A stretch of 7,663 nucleotides of DNA from an uncultured Bacteroidales bacterium (GCA_937886455.1 CALGCU010000133.1:1-7663), one strand, 5' to 3'. Numbered from the stretch's first letter, positions 1-6,346 are shown. The notes: generated from the sequence alone by a model not told the origin. Made by a program: numbers and translations.

Positions 1-20
1 ATATTTAAATTTATATATTT

Positions 21-65
21 TTAATTAAACATAATACTGATTATACAAATATTAATTAAACATAA
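21..65. repeat. 14-bp direct repeat, two copies
   Basis: TTAATTAAACATAA occurs at 21-34 and again at 52-65, a start-to-start distance of 31 bp, about three helical turns. The core TTAATTAA is itself a palindrome. The base composition is very AT-rich, so a chance origin is plausible. A paired regulator site for a gene off the left edge is the other reading. On the minus strand each copy contains TATGTTTA, seven of eight bases of the Bacteroidota -7 box, but neither has a TTG at the right distance. Confidence 0.35.
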
Positions 66-97
66 GTTTTTGTCGAAATAAGGGCTTTAAATGAAGA

Positions 98-130
98 AAT
101 AAACACTTGTAGATGAATACAGGTTTTATT
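98..130. terminator. possible bidirectional terminator hairpin
   Basis: The arms AATAAA-c-ACTTGTA and TACAGGT-TTTATT pair over 13 positions with one bulged C (104) and one T-G wobble, around a six-base loop (112-117). One side is A-rich and the other T-rich, so transcripts from either direction would end a stem with a U-rich run. It lies beyond the stronger terminator at 182-215 and may be a backup, or the end of a rightward gene located left of the window. The call rests on hand folding only. Confidence 0.4.
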
Positions 131-181
131 CGGACATAACCTTCATCAATTCGTTTTCAATTACTTTCAGAATGAAAGAAT

Positions 182-215
182 AAAAAAAAGCCCCGGGAAA
201 TCTCCTGAGGCTTTT
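182..215 (-). terminator. intrinsic terminator of the gyrA-TPR unit
   Basis: Read leftward, AAAAGCCTC pairs with GGGGCTTTT (nine pairs, one T-G wobble). A further short stem lies inside, and the hairpin is followed by an unbroken run of eight T. It starts 22 nt beyond the TPR stop codon at 237-239. The GC-rich core with a long U-tract is a textbook Rho-independent terminator. In the rightward direction the T-run is only four bases and termination would be weak. Confidence 0.85.
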
Positions 216-236
216 CATTGATTATGATAGGTTTGA

Positions 237-1457
237 TTAATAACCCAATTCCTTTTCCAAAGCTTCGTATTCAGCCTTGTTGAGCTTCCAATAGATATTC
301 AACAAAGTCGGTCCCCACAATTGCTTGTTGTCCGGTTCGAGCTTCTTAGCTTCTTCATAGAATGGCTTAGCCTTGCCGTACAAGTCCTTGATCTTAGCAT
401 CGTTTTCATTGTACTTCGGGTCATCGATTGCCAATTCAGCATTCTGTTGTTCGATTTCCTGTGCTTCCCAGAAATAAACATTACCCTTTACTACGTATGC
501 TTCAGCAGTAAAGTCGCTACCCATTGAAATCAGTTTATCACAAGTAGCCATCACTTCATCGTTCTTGTTCTGTTCTGACAAAAGAACGGCCTTAACATAA
601 TAATAATATGGTCTTTCAGAAGCAGCAAGCATTCTGTCGATTTCTGTGACAGCTTCGTCAATCATTCCTTTCTTCTGGTAGTGATCGATGAGCTGACCAA
701 CGAACCATTCGCGTTCTGGGAACTTCTGAGTTCCTTCCTTGATAGTTTCGAGCCACTTTACAGAGTCGCTTTCAGCATATACCAAAGCCAAGCAGTTCAA
801 AGCATTGAAACCAACTTCAGCATTTTCCTTACCGATAGTACCATACTTGATAACACTTTCCTTGTCGTTGATAGTGTTAGCAGCCAATGCAGCATAAGAT
901 GCATAGTAAGAAATCAGTGAGTCGTTCTTCAATTCAGCGTCATCAGCAAAAATTGGTTCATTTACAACGTCTGCATAGAGACCGAAGAACTTAACAGCTG
1001 ATGCATAGTTACCAGCGTTGTATGCGTCACCACCACCTGACAGAAGGTTCTGACGAAGCTTCTTGAGCGTTTCAGCATTTTTCTTTCTCAGTTTTGCCTT
1101 CTTCAGTTCGCCACTTGCTACCTTTGCTTGTTCGAGTTCATCGCACTTGAGGTAGTATTCATACAATTTTACGAGGCTGCTGTACAACTTAGCTGTATCG
1201 GCTACCTTAGTCGGGTCGATAGCAGACAAATACATCTTTTCGTTTTCAGCATCGTAGATTGCCTTCTGGATGTCACCTGCCAACTTCCATGCATCAGGAT
1301 TGGTAGCTGTTTCAGGGTTAGTCAAAGCAGCTTCGATGATTTGGGCTGCTTCTGCAGGATTCTTCAAGTTTTTCTTTGCTTCCTTCAGTACACTTTCCTG
1401 TGCTGAAGCAGTAAATGCTCCAAAAAATAAAGCAACTGCAAATAATACTTTCTTCAT
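237..1457 (-). CDS. secreted tetratricopeptide-repeat protein downstream of gyrA
   Basis: This 406-residue protein begins with a classical signal peptide: MKK, a hydrophobic stretch, then ASA before Q20, a likely signal peptidase I site. It should therefore be periplasmic or exported. There is no lipobox cysteine. The mature part is almost wholly helical with TPR-like helix pairs, clearest at about 134-167 (AYNAGNYASAVKFF), 251-284 (YQKKGMIDEAVTEIDRML), 285-318 and 319-376 (AKPFYEEAKKLEPDN). TPR domains bind proteins; no catalytic motif is visible. It follows gyrA by 54 nt with no recognisable promoter between them, so co-transcription is likely, and a strong terminator follows it. From memory, such a TPR gene behind gyrA is common in Bacteroidales, but its function is not established. 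Codon use stands out: all 11 Lys codons in roughly the last 60 codons are AAG, whereas nadB uses mostly AAA. This suggests high expression. Confidence 0.93.
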   Translation of the reverse strand: MKKVLFAVALFFGAFTASAQESVLKEAKKNLKNPAEAAQIIEAALTNPETATNPDAWKLAGDIQKAIYDAENEKMYLSAIDPTKVADTAKLYSSLVKLYEYYLKCDELEQAKVASGELKKAKLRKKNAETLKKLRQNLLSGGGDAYNAGNYASAVKFFGLYADVVNEPIFADDAELKNDSLISYYASYAALAANTINDKESVIKYGTIGKENAEVGFNALNCLALVYAESDSVKWLETIKEGTQKFPEREWFVGQLIDHYQKKGMIDEAVTEIDRMLAASERPYYYYVKAVLLSEQNKNDEVMATCDKLISMGSDFTAEAYVVKGNVYFWEAQEIEQQNAELAIDDPKYNENDAKIKDLYGKAKPFYEEAKKLEPDNKQLWGPTLLNIYWKLNKAEYEALEKELGY

Positions 1458-1511
1458 AATTTCAGTGAATTTAATTATACAATTTGTTTTAACTCTCTCT
1501 CTTATAAGGAT

Positions 1512-4091
1512 TTACTCCATATTTTGATTTTCTGAAACGGGTTCCTCCCCTTCTCCACCTGGGACTTCAGGGATGTTTTCTTCTTCATTGTCGCTCATTA
1601 CCTTACATACGGAACCAATCTGGTCGTTTCGTTTTTCAAGGTTAATGAGTCGTACACCTTGTGTGGCACGTCCCATGATGCGTACATCAGCCACTTTCAG
1701 ACGGATGGTAATGCCCGACTTGTTGATAATCATCAAGTCGTTTTCATCGGTCACATTTTCTATGCTAACGAGTTTACCGGTCTTTTCTGTAACATTGATG
1801 GTCTTTACTCCTTTACCACCTCTGTTGGTTACACGATAAATAGCGATTGGCTCTCTGTTCTCGTCTAACACTAATTCGCCGGTTTCGTCGCGTTCGTCTA
1901 AGAGTGTGCGCTTGCCATATCCTTTGTCGGAGATTACTAATACACTTTCCTCTGAATTCTTACTTACACAAATCATGCCAACAACTTCGTCTTGACCGTC
2001 TTCATCAAGTTGCATACCTTTCACACCTGTGGAGACGCGTCCCATTGGACGCACTTTGTCTTCATTGAAGCGAATAGCTCTACCATTGCGGTTGGCAAGG
2101 ATTACTTCTGAATTACCATCAGTGAGGCATACTTGAATCAATTGGTCGTCTTCTTTAATGATAATGGCGTTTACACCATTTTGACGTGGACGTGAATAAG
2201 CTTCAAGTGATGTCTTTTTCACAATACCTTGTTTGGTTGCAAACATCAAGTAGTGGCTTTGGTTATATTCTGCATCTGTAAGGGTTTTCACTTTGATGAA
2301 GGCATTAACCTTATCGCCTTGTTCTATGTTCAATAAATTTTGTATAGCTCTACCTTTGGATGTTTTTGCACCTTCGGGTATTTCATACACTTTCAGCCAG
2401 TAACAACGTCCTCTTTGAGTGAAGAAGAGCATCGTGTTGTGGTTAGTGGCAGGGTAGATGTATTCTATGAAGTCTTCTTCTCGTGTGTCGCCTCCCTTAG
2501 AACCTACACCTCCGCGTCCTTGTGTGCGGAATTCAGTTAATGGAGTACGCTTGATGTATCCTAAATGTGAAATGGTGATAACCATTGCGTCGTCTGCATA
2601 GAAGTCTTCTGGATTAAATTCTTCGGATGCATACACGATGTTTGTACGGCGTTCATCTCCGAATTTCTCTTTCAATGCAAGTGATTCTTCTTTGATGATG
2701 TCCATACGCATAGAACGATTAGCTAATACTTCTTTTAAGTGTGCAATAGTCTTTTCTAATTCAGCATATTCTGCTTTAAGATCGTCAATAGCCAAACCGG
2801 TCAATTGACGGAGACGCATCTCTACAATGGCTCTTGCTTGTATGTCGGATAAACCGAAACGATCCATCAATCTGTTGCGTGATTCTTCCACTGTGCGTGA
2901 GTCGCGGATGATGTGGATTACCTCGTCTATATTATCAACAGCAATGATTAAACCTTCTAAAATGTGTGCGCGTTCTTCTGCCTTCTTGAGCTCAAACTCG
3001 GTACGACGTGTCACCACTTCAAGACGATGGTCAACGAAGTGCATGAGGAGCTCCTTTAATGTAAGCAATTTTGGACGTCCATGTACAAGGGCAATGTTGT
3101 TTACACTAAATGATGATTGTAATGCAGTGTATTTGTACAATTTGTTAAGCACTACATTGGCATTGGCATCACGTTTGATGTCTATCACTATTCGGGTGCC
3201 TAAACGGTTGGTTTGGTCTGAAATACCACTAATACCTTCTATGCGCTTTTCATTGACAAGATTGGCAATATTTTGAATCAATTCTCCTCTGATTACTTGG
3301 TATGGTATCTCGGTAACAATCAAACGCTCGTGTCCATTGCTTTCAGTTTCTATTTCCACTTTAGAACGTATGATGATACGTCCTTTACCGGTCTCGTAAG
3401 CTTCTTTCACTCCTGCATATCCATATATGGTACCTCCGGTAGGAAAGTCTGGAGCCTTGATGTAGCGCATGAGCTCGCTTGTCTCTATTTCCGGATTATC
3501 TATGTAAGCAACAATACCATCCACTACCTCACTCAGATTGTGGGGAGGCATGTTGGTTGCCATACCTACTGCAATACCTGATGAACCATTCACCAATAAG
3601 TTGGGAAGGCGGGTAGGGAGTACCAATGGTTCATTAAGTGTATTATCAAAGTTCGGTTGGAAATCTACTGTGTCTTTGTCTATATCGCGTAGCATCTCTT
3701 CTGCAACCTTGCTCAGACGAGCTTCTGTATAACGCATGGCAGCAGGACTATCACCATCGGCTGAACCAAAGTTACCTTGTCCATCAGCTAATGTGTAGCG
3801 CATGGCCCATGGTTGAGCCAAACGTACCAATGTACCATAAATACTACTATCTCCGTGTGGGTGGAACTTACCCATTACCTCACCGACAATACGAGCTGAT
3901 TTCTTGGTAGGCTTGTCAGATGTGTTACCCAACTCGTTCATTCCGAATAAAACACGTCGGTGTACGGGCTTTAATCCATCGCGAACATCTGGTAATGCTC
4001 TGGCTACAATCACTGACATAGAATAGTCAATGTAAGAAGACTGCATCTCCTCAGCAATGTTCACTTTAATAATCTTGTCATTATCAATCAT
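1512..4091 (-). CDS. gyrA: DNA gyrase subunit A
   Basis: GyrA (859 aa) cuts and rejoins DNA in the A2B2 gyrase that introduces negative supercoils using ATP; it acts on the chromosome. The N-terminal winged-helix/tower region has the quinolone pocket HPHGDSSIYG (77-86) and the catalytic pair R120-Y121 within AAMRYTEARL. The coiled-coil and gate region runs to about 490. The C-terminal six-bladed DNA-wrapping domain (about 495-830) has a variant GyrA-box, QGRGGVG (524-530), GYGKRT (724-729) and a second box-like NRGGKG (756-761). An acidic tail (about 834-859) ends the protein. The CTD, with its box, and the GNFGS/AAMRY motifs favour GyrA over ParC. The start at 4089-4091 gives the standard N-terminus and lies about 30 nt from the predicted transcription start. 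Position 86, equivalent to E. coli Asp87, is Gly. The gene is divergent from the MBL gene and probably shares a transcript with the TPR gene. Confidence 0.98.
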   Translation of the reverse strand: MIDNDKIIKVNIAEEMQSSYIDYSMSVIVARALPDVRDGLKPVHRRVLFGMNELGNTSDKPTKKSARIVGEVMGKFHPHGDSSIYGTLVRLAQPWAMRYTLADGQGNFGSADGDSPAAMRYTEARLSKVAEEMLRDIDKDTVDFQPNFDNTLNEPLVLPTRLPNLLVNGSSGIAVGMATNMPPHNLSEVVDGIVAYIDNPEIETSELMRYIKAPDFPTGGTIYGYAGVKEAYETGKGRIIIRSKVEIETESNGHERLIVTEIPYQVIRGELIQNIANLVNEKRIEGISGISDQTNRLGTRIVIDIKRDANANVVLNKLYKYTALQSSFSVNNIALVHGRPKLLTLKELLMHFVDHRLEVVTRRTEFELKKAEERAHILEGLIIAVDNIDEVIHIIRDSRTVEESRNRLMDRFGLSDIQARAIVEMRLRQLTGLAIDDLKAEYAELEKTIAHLKEVLANRSMRMDIIKEESLALKEKFGDERRTNIVYASEEFNPEDFYADDAMVITISHLGYIKRTPLTEFRTQGRGGVGSKGGDTREEDFIEYIYPATNHNTMLFFTQRGRCYWLKVYEIPEGAKTSKGRAIQNLLNIEQGDKVNAFIKVKTLTDAEYNQSHYLMFATKQGIVKKTSLEAYSRPRQNGVNAIIIKEDDQLIQVCLTDGNSEVILANRNGRAIRFNEDKVRPMGRVSTGVKGMQLDEDGQDEVVGMICVSKNSEESVLVISDKGYGKRTLLDERDETGELVLDENREPIAIYRVTNRGGKGVKTINVTEKTGKLVSIENVTDENDLMIINKSGITIRLKVADVRIMGRATQGVRLINLEKRNDQIGSVCKVMSDNEEENIPEVPGGEGEEPVSENQNME

Positions 4092-4125
4092 TTGTATTAT
4101 AATTTAGTTACTTTCAAAAAACATG

Positions 4126-4156
4126 CTAAATTACAACTTTTCTGGGACATAGACAA
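4126..4156 (-). promoter_or_regulatory. gyrA promoter, Bacteroidota type
   Basis: Read leftward, TTG (4156-4154) and TAATTTAG (4133-4126) are separated by exactly 20 nt. The second box matches the Bacteroidota -7 consensus TAnnTTTG at all but one fixed base. Transcription would begin near 4120, leaving a leader of about 30 nt before the gyrA ATG at 4091. The leader is A/T-rich without a Shine-Dalgarno sequence, as is usual in this phylum. Confidence 0.6.
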
Positions 4157-4186
4157 GGGTAAATAAGAGAAATATTTAAGGAACTT

Positions 4187-4213
4187 CTTTCTCTTTCTTA
4201 GAGAAGGGTTTTT
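4187..4213 (+). terminator. hairpin followed by T-run, no gene upstream
   Basis: CTTTCTCT (4187-4194) pairs with AGAGAAGG (4200-4207) over eight positions, one of them a wobble, around a TTCTT loop. After one G there are five T (4209-4213). The geometry fits a rightward intrinsic terminator, but the only upstream gene, gyrA, is read leftward. It could stop antisense or spurious rightward transcripts, or be the first stem of a structured RNA. Confidence 0.3.
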
Positions 4214-4349
4214 CATGCGCTGAGAGATGGATTACCATGCTTTGACACCTTCATACAACCTAAGTTCGATACACCATGAAGCAGACTTACATGGATGCAT
4301 ATTCTCCTTTATATACATTAAACTCACACCCAAAATACACTTACCATCC

Positions 4350-4382
4350 CCGACGGTCAGCCGACAGTCAACCGACAGTCAA
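4350..4382. repeat. three tandem 11-bp repeats, CCGACRGTCAR
   Basis: The units are CCGACGGTCAG (4350-4360), CCGACAGTCAA (4361-4371) and CCGACAGTCAA (4372-4382), joined without spacers. Units two and three are identical and unit one differs at two positions. Each contains the palindrome GAC-N-GTC. The 11-bp period is close to one helical turn, so the palindromes face the same side of the DNA. The GC-rich repeats stand out in an AT-rich region, about 94 bp upstream of the MBL -33 box. They could be a cooperative protein-binding array or a lineage-specific intergenic repeat; the sequence cannot decide which. Confidence 0.75.
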
Positions 4383-4431
4383 TGATACAAACACTAAAGG
4401 AAAACATTTACTAAATCTAATGAACATGAAT

Positions 4432-4464
4432 CAGTTTGAATCACATTGACAAATCTGTTTTTTT
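4432..4464 (+). terminator. rightward terminator-like hairpin just upstream of the MBL promoter
   Basis: CAG-TTTG (4432-4438) pairs with CAAA-t-CTG (4450-4457), with an inner TCA/TGA pairing, giving about ten pairs with small bulges. Seven consecutive T follow (4458-4464). It would end rightward transcripts arriving from the intergenic region 12 nt before the MBL -33 box. It may insulate the promoter, or be the 3' end of an unannotated small RNA. Confidence 0.4.
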
Positions 4465-4475
4465 ATAAGGAAACG

Positions 4476-4506
4476 TTGGGATTTTAGTGTAAAAATTCTA
4501 TCTTTG
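4476..4506 (+). promoter_or_regulatory. promoter of the MBL/DUF6340-like unit
   Basis: TTG (4476-4478), a 20-nt spacer and TATCTTTG (4499-4506) match the Bacteroidota sigma-factor consensus TTG-N19-21-TAnnTTTG at every fixed base. Transcription should start at about 4510-4514, only about 11-15 nt before the ATG at 4525, so the leader is very short. The match also rules out an upstream TTG start at 4504, which lies inside the -7 box. Confidence 0.8.
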
Positions 4507-4524
4507 CATCGCAACTGTAATAAT

Positions 4525-5268
4525 ATGAATATTCGCTTTTTAGGAACGGGAACCTCAACAGGTGTACCACACATTGGGTGCGATTGTGCGGTGTGTAAAT
4601 CTGACGATGTGAGAGATTGTCGGTTACGTGCTTCGCTCTTGGTTAGTGAACAAGAACGGAAAATTCTAATCGATTGTGGACCGGACTTTCGCCAACAAGC
4701 ATTAGCGGCTGATATACGACATTTGGATGCAGTGCTGATCACGCATGAACACTATGATCACATGTGGGGAATGGATGATTTGCGCACATTGGGGGATAGT
4801 CATATCTATGCGGAAGATAGGGTGCTGACGGTATTGCAAGGCAACATGCCCTACTGCTTCGGGGAAAATAAATATCCGGGGTCGCCTACTTTGCATTTAC
4901 ACACTCTTCTCCCGTTTCACACCTATGATATAGCGGGCATTCATGTTACCCCCTTGCGAGTGATGCATGCTTCACTTCCTATCTTGGGTTATCGCTTGAA
5001 CAATGTCGCTTATATCACAGATATGAAGACGATGAGTGAAGAGGTTTTGGAATATTTAGAGGGACTGGATGTGCTGGTCATAAATGCTTTGCGCCACACA
5101 CAACACCCCTCACACATTTGTTTGGAAGAAGCATGTGAATGGGCGAATAGAATAGGGGCAAAACGGACTTATTTTACACATTGTTCTCACGACATGGGCT
5201 TGCATGCACAGGTGGAGAAAACATTGCCCAAAGGGATGTTTCTGGCCTATGATGGATTAGTGTTATAA
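4525..5268 (+). CDS. MBL-fold metallo-hydrolase, PhnP-like
   Basis: This 247-residue protein belongs to the metallo-beta-lactamase superfamily, in the PhnP/RNase Z-like branch. It is probably a cytoplasmic, two-metal phosphodiesterase. Visible motifs are GTGTSTGVP (7-15); a GCDCAVC cysteine cluster (C19, C21, C24), resembling the structural zinc site of PhnP; metal ligands THEHYDH (H74, H76, D78, H79); H148; D166 in YITD; NALRHTQHPSH (187-197); and the closing FTHCSHDMGLH (H219, H222). All expected catalytic ligands are present. E. coli PhnP cleaves 5-phosphoribosyl 1,2-cyclic phosphate, but no phn genes lie nearby, so the substrate here is unknown. The ATG at 4525 is preferred because the family begins just before the LGTGTSTG strand and the in-frame TTG at 4504 overlaps the promoter. 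The gene is probably co-transcribed with the next one, 40 nt downstream. Confidence 0.93.
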   Translation: MNIRFLGTGTSTGVPHIGCDCAVCKSDDVRDCRLRASLLVSEQERKILIDCGPDFRQQALAADIRHLDAVLITHEHYDHMWGMDDLRTLGDSHIYAEDRVLTVLQGNMPYCFGENKYPGSPTLHLHTLLPFHTYDIAGIHVTPLRVMHASLPILGYRLNNVAYITDMKTMSEEVLEYLEGLDVLVINALRHTQHPSHICLEEACEWANRIGAKRTYFTHCSHDMGLHAQVEKTLPKGMFLAYDGLVL

Positions 5269-5308
5269 AAGTGTGGAGTTTACGTGAATATAGCATATGC
5301 TTAATAAT

Positions 5309-6340
5309 ATGAAAAGGATATTCTCTTTTATACTTTTGATGGCTGTTTTCAGTATAGTGTCTGCTGAAAAATACTATATTTCCATCGATGTACTGCAACC
5401 TGGTGATATAACTTTTTCTTCATCGGTTTCTCACTTGTTATTGGTGAACAATACAGCGAATCAGCCTCATGCATTTGGACACAGTATTGAGGTGGAAGGG
5501 CAGAAAACCTTGGTGGAGCAAAATACAGATAGTTTGCCTTTGTTTATTTTGGCATCTATGCAAGAGGAACTTGAAACGATTGGTTTTTTCTCTACTGTTC
5601 AACTGGTGGACAATACCCAAAATAGCGATGGCTCATTCTATGCTATCTCACGCCTCACTTCGCAAGAAGTGGATAGCTTGTGTAATGTATATGGAGCGGA
5701 TGCGGTCTTGGCTTTGAATCGCATTGCCATGACTGACCAAATCACATGTACTTATGATGAATATTCGTCTGCTTGGTCGGCAGCTCTGGATGTAACTTCT
5801 CTCGCAAGTTGGTCGTTGCATTATCCTAATAATCGGACTGTTGTTAATAAACATTATGCAGACACTCTGTATTGGCAAACAGATGATGATAATTTACAAC
5901 ATGCTTATGACTTACTGCCCGATAGAGGTGATGCGGAAGTGGACGTAGCCTTGTTGGCGGGTGCAAATACAGTGAAACGTATCTTGCCCGCATGGCAACG
6001 AACAGAACGTTATTTTTATACTAATAAAAACAAACGTATTCTTCAGGGAATGGATTCTATCTCATACCAAAAGTGGGATGCGGCTCTGGCAATATGGAAA
6101 GATTTGCATCAAGATGCATCTAAAATTACGCAGGCTTATGCGGCGGCAAATGTGGCTGTGATTTATGAATTGAAAGGAGATTATACTACTGCCATTCAAT
6201 GGGTGGAAAAGGCTTGTGCAATAGCTGGTGCAGCATGGAATGCCACCTTGAATGGCTCTTTCCTGCAAGAACAGACGAATTATCTTAAGCAACTTCATCA
6301 ACGTCAACGTGATGAAGAATTACTCAAACAGCAGTTGTAA
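5309..6340 (+). CDS. secreted DUF6340-like protein with C-terminal TPR helices
   Basis: The protein has 343 residues from the ATG at 5309. An in-frame ATG at 5297 would add MLNN before an otherwise standard signal peptide (MKR, hydrophobic segment, VSA before E20), so 5309 is the better start. The N-terminal half resembles, from memory, the Bacteroidota family DUF6340: YISIDVLQPGDITF (23-36), a LLLVNN strand (43-48) and GADAVLALNRI (129-139). The C-terminal part has two TPR-like helix pairs, about 252-267 (YQKWDAALAIWKDL) and 273-306 (AYAAANVAVIYELKGDYTTAIQWVEKA), and ends in a polar helix. Its function is unknown. Family members I recall are often lipoproteins with a cysteine at the cleavage site. 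None is present here, so it is predicted to be soluble in the periplasm. It lies 40 nt after the MBL gene without a visible promoter of its own. The family assignment is moderately sure; the coding call is firm. Confidence 0.85.
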   Translation: MKRIFSFILLMAVFSIVSAEKYYISIDVLQPGDITFSSSVSHLLLVNNTANQPHAFGHSIEVEGQKTLVEQNTDSLPLFILASMQEELETIGFFSTVQLVDNTQNSDGSFYAISRLTSQEVDSLCNVYGADAVLALNRIAMTDQITCTYDEYSSAWSAALDVTSLASWSLHYPNNRTVVNKHYADTLYWQTDDDNLQHAYDLLPDRGDAEVDVALLAGANTVKRILPAWQRTERYFYTNKNKRILQGMDSISYQKWDAALAIWKDLHQDASKITQAYAAANVAVIYELKGDYTTAIQWVEKACAIAGAAWNATLNGSFLQEQTNYLKQLHQRQRDEELLKQQL

Positions 6341-6346
6341 GAATAA

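Larger units (their letters stand above)
1..236. other. AT-rich gene-free stretch after the gyrA-TPR unit
   Basis: No credible coding region is present. It holds a 14-bp direct repeat (21-34 and 52-65), a 13-pair hairpin flanked by A-rich and T-rich arms (98-130) and a strong terminator for the leftward TPR gene (182-215). A 30-codon leftward frame from 219 to 130 (ending ...LMKVMSE) runs through the terminator stem and is probably chance. Whatever lies left of position 1 cannot be judged. Confidence 0.7.
4092..4524. other. 433-nt divergent intergenic region between gyrA and the MBL gene
   Basis: There is no credible coding frame on either strand. From left to right it contains the gyrA promoter (4126-4156), a rightward hairpin with a T-run (4187-4213), a series of TPP-riboswitch-like motifs with a long-range CTTCAT/ATGAAG pairing (4206-4285), three tandem 11-bp repeats (4350-4382), a second rightward hairpin with seven T (4432-4464), and the MBL promoter (4476-4506). 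It is longer than two promoters need, so it may carry regulatory sites or a small RNA. Confidence 0.7.

Noticed and set aside
130..219. 30-codon leftward frame ending LMKVMSE
   Set aside because: It starts inside and reads through the TPR-gene terminator stem and T-run. Its Phe-rich stretch comes from the T-run, so it is not a credible gene.
1458..1511. Possible separate promoter for the TPR gene (GTATAATT before the ATG)
   Set aside because: TATAAT resembles a proteobacterial -10 box, but Bacteroidota promoters use TAnnTTTG and none is present in the 54-nt gap. The sequence is simply AT-rich.
2827..3276. 149-codon rightward open frame antisense to gyrA
   Set aside because: It lies wholly inside the conserved GyrA coding sequence on the other strand. 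Its translation shows no recognisable motif and is rich in Ser/Arg/Leu, as expected for a shadow frame.
1512..4091. ParC (topoisomerase IV subunit A) instead of GyrA
   Set aside because: The GNFGS and AAMRYTEARL motifs, a six-bladed C-terminal domain with a GyrA-box-type motif and the acidic tail fit GyrA.
4431..4742. 103-codon leftward open frame across the MBL start
   Set aside because: It overlaps the MBL promoter and the conserved GTGTSTGVP and cysteine-cluster codons in antisense, and has no family resemblance.
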